Assembly: GCA_047639575.1 (NCBI GenBank) | Contig: JBLIOB010000199.1 | Span: forward strand, 1 to 7,807 | DNA length: 7,807 bases | Reading direction: 5' to 3' | DNA from: JBLIOB01 sp047639575 | GTDB taxonomy: Bacteria > Bacteroidota > Bacteroidia > Flavobacteriales_D > Parvicellaceae | Part shown: positions 6,808-7,807 of the stretch, piece after piece | Layout of the letters: every line of letters begins with the position of its first letter | Position numbering within the stretch: the first letter of the stretch is position 1 | The notes under the pieces: model-generated | The model's input: the letters and a program-made list of their open reading frames with translations, nothing else | Told to the model about the DNA's origin: nothing | The model's database searches: none | Translations under genes and position numbers: made by a program

Positions 6808-7608
6808 TTAATTATTAAATAAACTTAGTTGGTCACTACTATTATTATCCAATAATTCCGGATAGAGGAATTCATCCGCTGAGGAAGGACTATTTTGAAT
6901 GACATTCTTTCCTTTTAATTTATTAACTGTATGTGCGATTAAGACCTCATTTTTTGTTGGCTTAAGCAGTAAATTGATCTTTTCCTTATCTTTTTTATTG
7001 TTAATCGCAACTAACCATTCTTCGGTTTGATGAGGTTCTAATATGACAGGCATTCTCGGGCCATTGAGTTTTGGATTATTATGTATACTCTCCATCAATT
7101 CATTTCCTTCTGTAGTAACTATAGTACAAGAATTAATCTCTTCTCCTGTTTCAACATCAACCCAACTTTCATAGAGCCCTGCTAAATTCATAGTTTCTCC
7201 ATCTTTCCTAGAGATATAATAAGGAAATGATTTTTCATTTTTCCAGTGGTACTCATAAAATCCATCAATGGGAATAATACATCGTTTGGACTGAGCAGAA
7301 CTTTTGAAGGAAGGTTTATCGAATATTGACTCTCCTCTAGCATTCAATGTATTGTTCCATAATTTAAGCTTCTGCTCTGCACTTTGCACCCAAGAAGGAA
7401 TTAAACCCCAAATAGATAAACTAGGAATAAATGGTGTTTTGTCTAAATAAACTACTAATGATGGGTGACTGAATCCCGAAACTTGATAGTGCTCTCCTGG
7501 GAAAAGGTCGTTAAGATCTTCAATTATTTCTTTTGCTGCCTTATCATTGCCCTGCCGCTTGGCTCTCTTTAATTGCGTTTCTTTTAGACCTTTTACATTG
7601 TAGCACAT
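6808..7608 (-). CDS. SRAP domain protein (YedK/HMCES family), abasic-site DNA-protein crosslinker
   Basis: A 266-residue SOS response-associated peptidase (SRAP, formerly DUF159) protein. Family members shield abasic sites in single-stranded DNA by forming a thiazolidine crosslink through Cys2, exposed after Met removal; Cys2 here (MCYNV) fixes the start at ATG 7608-7606. Other family landmarks are WGLIPSW (67-73), LNARGE (88-93, Asn89), RCIIPIDGFYEY (109-120, Glu119), AGLYESW (143-149), TIVTTEGNELMESIHN (starting 162, His176 the likely catalytic histidine) and RMPVIL (185-190). The start is MCYN rather than the more usual MCGR, and several residues separate His176 from RMP. The C-terminus ends DQLSLFNN, containing QLSLF (260-264), which matches the sliding-clamp binding consensus. 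It begins 7 bp after the peptidase stop, suggesting co-transcription. The family call is firm; clamp binding is inference. Confidence 0.93.
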   Translation of the reverse strand: MCYNVKGLKETQLKRAKRQGNDKAAKEIIEDLNDLFPGEHYQVSGFSHPSLVVYLDKTPFIPSLSIWGLIPSWVQSAEQKLKLWNNTLNARGESIFDKPSFKSSAQSKRCIIPIDGFYEYHWKNEKSFPYYISRKDGETMNLAGLYESWVDVETGEEINSCTIVTTEGNELMESIHNNPKLNGPRMPVILEPHQTEEWLVAINNKKDKEKINLLLKPTKNEVLIAHTVNKLKGKNVIQNSPSSADEFLYPELLDNNSSDQLSLFNN

Positions 7609-7615
7609 AGAGACA

Positions 7616-7807
7616 TTAAGCAGGTAAATTTTTCAAAAGGAATGTTTTTACATTTCCACCCATAATCATAGCAATTTCACTTGCATTGAAGCCTTCAACT
7701 AATAGGGCCTCTACAATTAGTAGCAAGCCAGTCACATCAAAGTGAGCTAATACTGCTCCGTCAAAATCAGAGCCAAGTGCCACATATTGGAGACCAACAA
7801 GATCCAC
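7616..7807 (-). CDS. Peptidase M19 (membrane/renal dipeptidase family), C-terminal fragment
   Basis: The last 63 residues of a longer gene cut by the right edge; the first visible codon (GTG, 7807-7805) is internal valine, not a start. The segment VDLVGLQYVALGSDFDGAV matches the M19 signature around the GSDFDG substrate-pocket motif (visible residues 12-17). It is followed by an LVEALLVEGFNASEIAMIMGGN stretch typical of the family's C-terminal helices, with the GGN motif at 50-52. M19 enzymes are zinc dipeptidases, usually 330-400 residues, acting on dipeptides including some D-residue-containing ones. The metal ligands (HxD, the bridging Glu and two His) lie in the missing part, so activity and any signal peptide or lipobox cannot be judged. 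The gene stops 7 bp before the SRAP ATG, forming a tight pair. Confidence 0.85.
   Translation of the reverse strand: MDLVGLQYVALGSDFDGAVLAHFDVTGLLLIVEALLVEGFNASEIAMIMGGNVKTFLLKNLPA

Noticed and set aside
6783..6812. Terminator after the SRAP gene (ACCGTATAAACGGGT and AAACG..CGTTT pairings)
   Set aside because: Stems are only 4-5 bp, mutually exclusive and not followed by a U-run, so they do not make a convincing intrinsic terminator.
7616..7807. A complete 63-residue small protein starting at GTG 7807
   Set aside because: The reading frame runs to the window edge and the sequence matches the interior and C-terminus of M19 peptidases, so it is a truncated view of a longer gene.

Overview
The window looks like an ordinary chromosomal stretch from a Bacteroidota bacterium, probably a Cytophagales-type marine or soil lineage. 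The phylum call rests on low GC by eye, genes with no recognisable Shine-Dalgarno sequence, a promoter before sucA matching the Bacteroidota -7 pattern (TAnnTTTG), and protein styles typical of the group. The order is inference only.

Almost everything is on the minus strand. In transcription order from the right edge there is the C-terminal end of an M19 (renal dipeptidase-like) peptidase, then 7 bp later an SRAP/YedK-HMCES abasic-site DNA-protein crosslinking protein. After a 76-bp gap carrying a promoter come sucA (E1), sucB/odhB (E2, with two lipoyl domains) and lpdA (E3), which together encode the whole 2-oxoglutarate dehydrogenase complex. A small cysteine-rich DUF3109 protein follows 20 bp after lpdA. 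At the left edge a GNAT acetyltransferase (PaiA-like, N-terminus outside the window) runs on the plus strand and converges on the DUF3109 gene with only 17 bp between stops.

E1 decarboxylates 2-oxoglutarate with thiamine diphosphate and succinylates the lipoyl arms of E2. E2 passes succinyl to CoA, and E3 reoxidises the dihydrolipoyl arms using FAD and NAD+. Short spacings (64 and 54 bp) and one good promoter upstream of sucA suggest a sucA-sucB-lpdA operon, perhaps extending through the DUF3109 gene.

No mobile element, CRISPR array, tRNA or rRNA was seen, and no gene-free stretch exceeds 300 bases. I did not find an undescribed multi-gene system. The observations most worth checking are a C-terminal QLSLF motif on the SRAP protein that matches the bacterial sliding-clamp binding consensus, 7-bp periodic repeats in both gaps of the suc operon (one folding as a hairpin just before lpdA), the double lipoyl domain of E2, and the cysteine-rich protein at the operon end.
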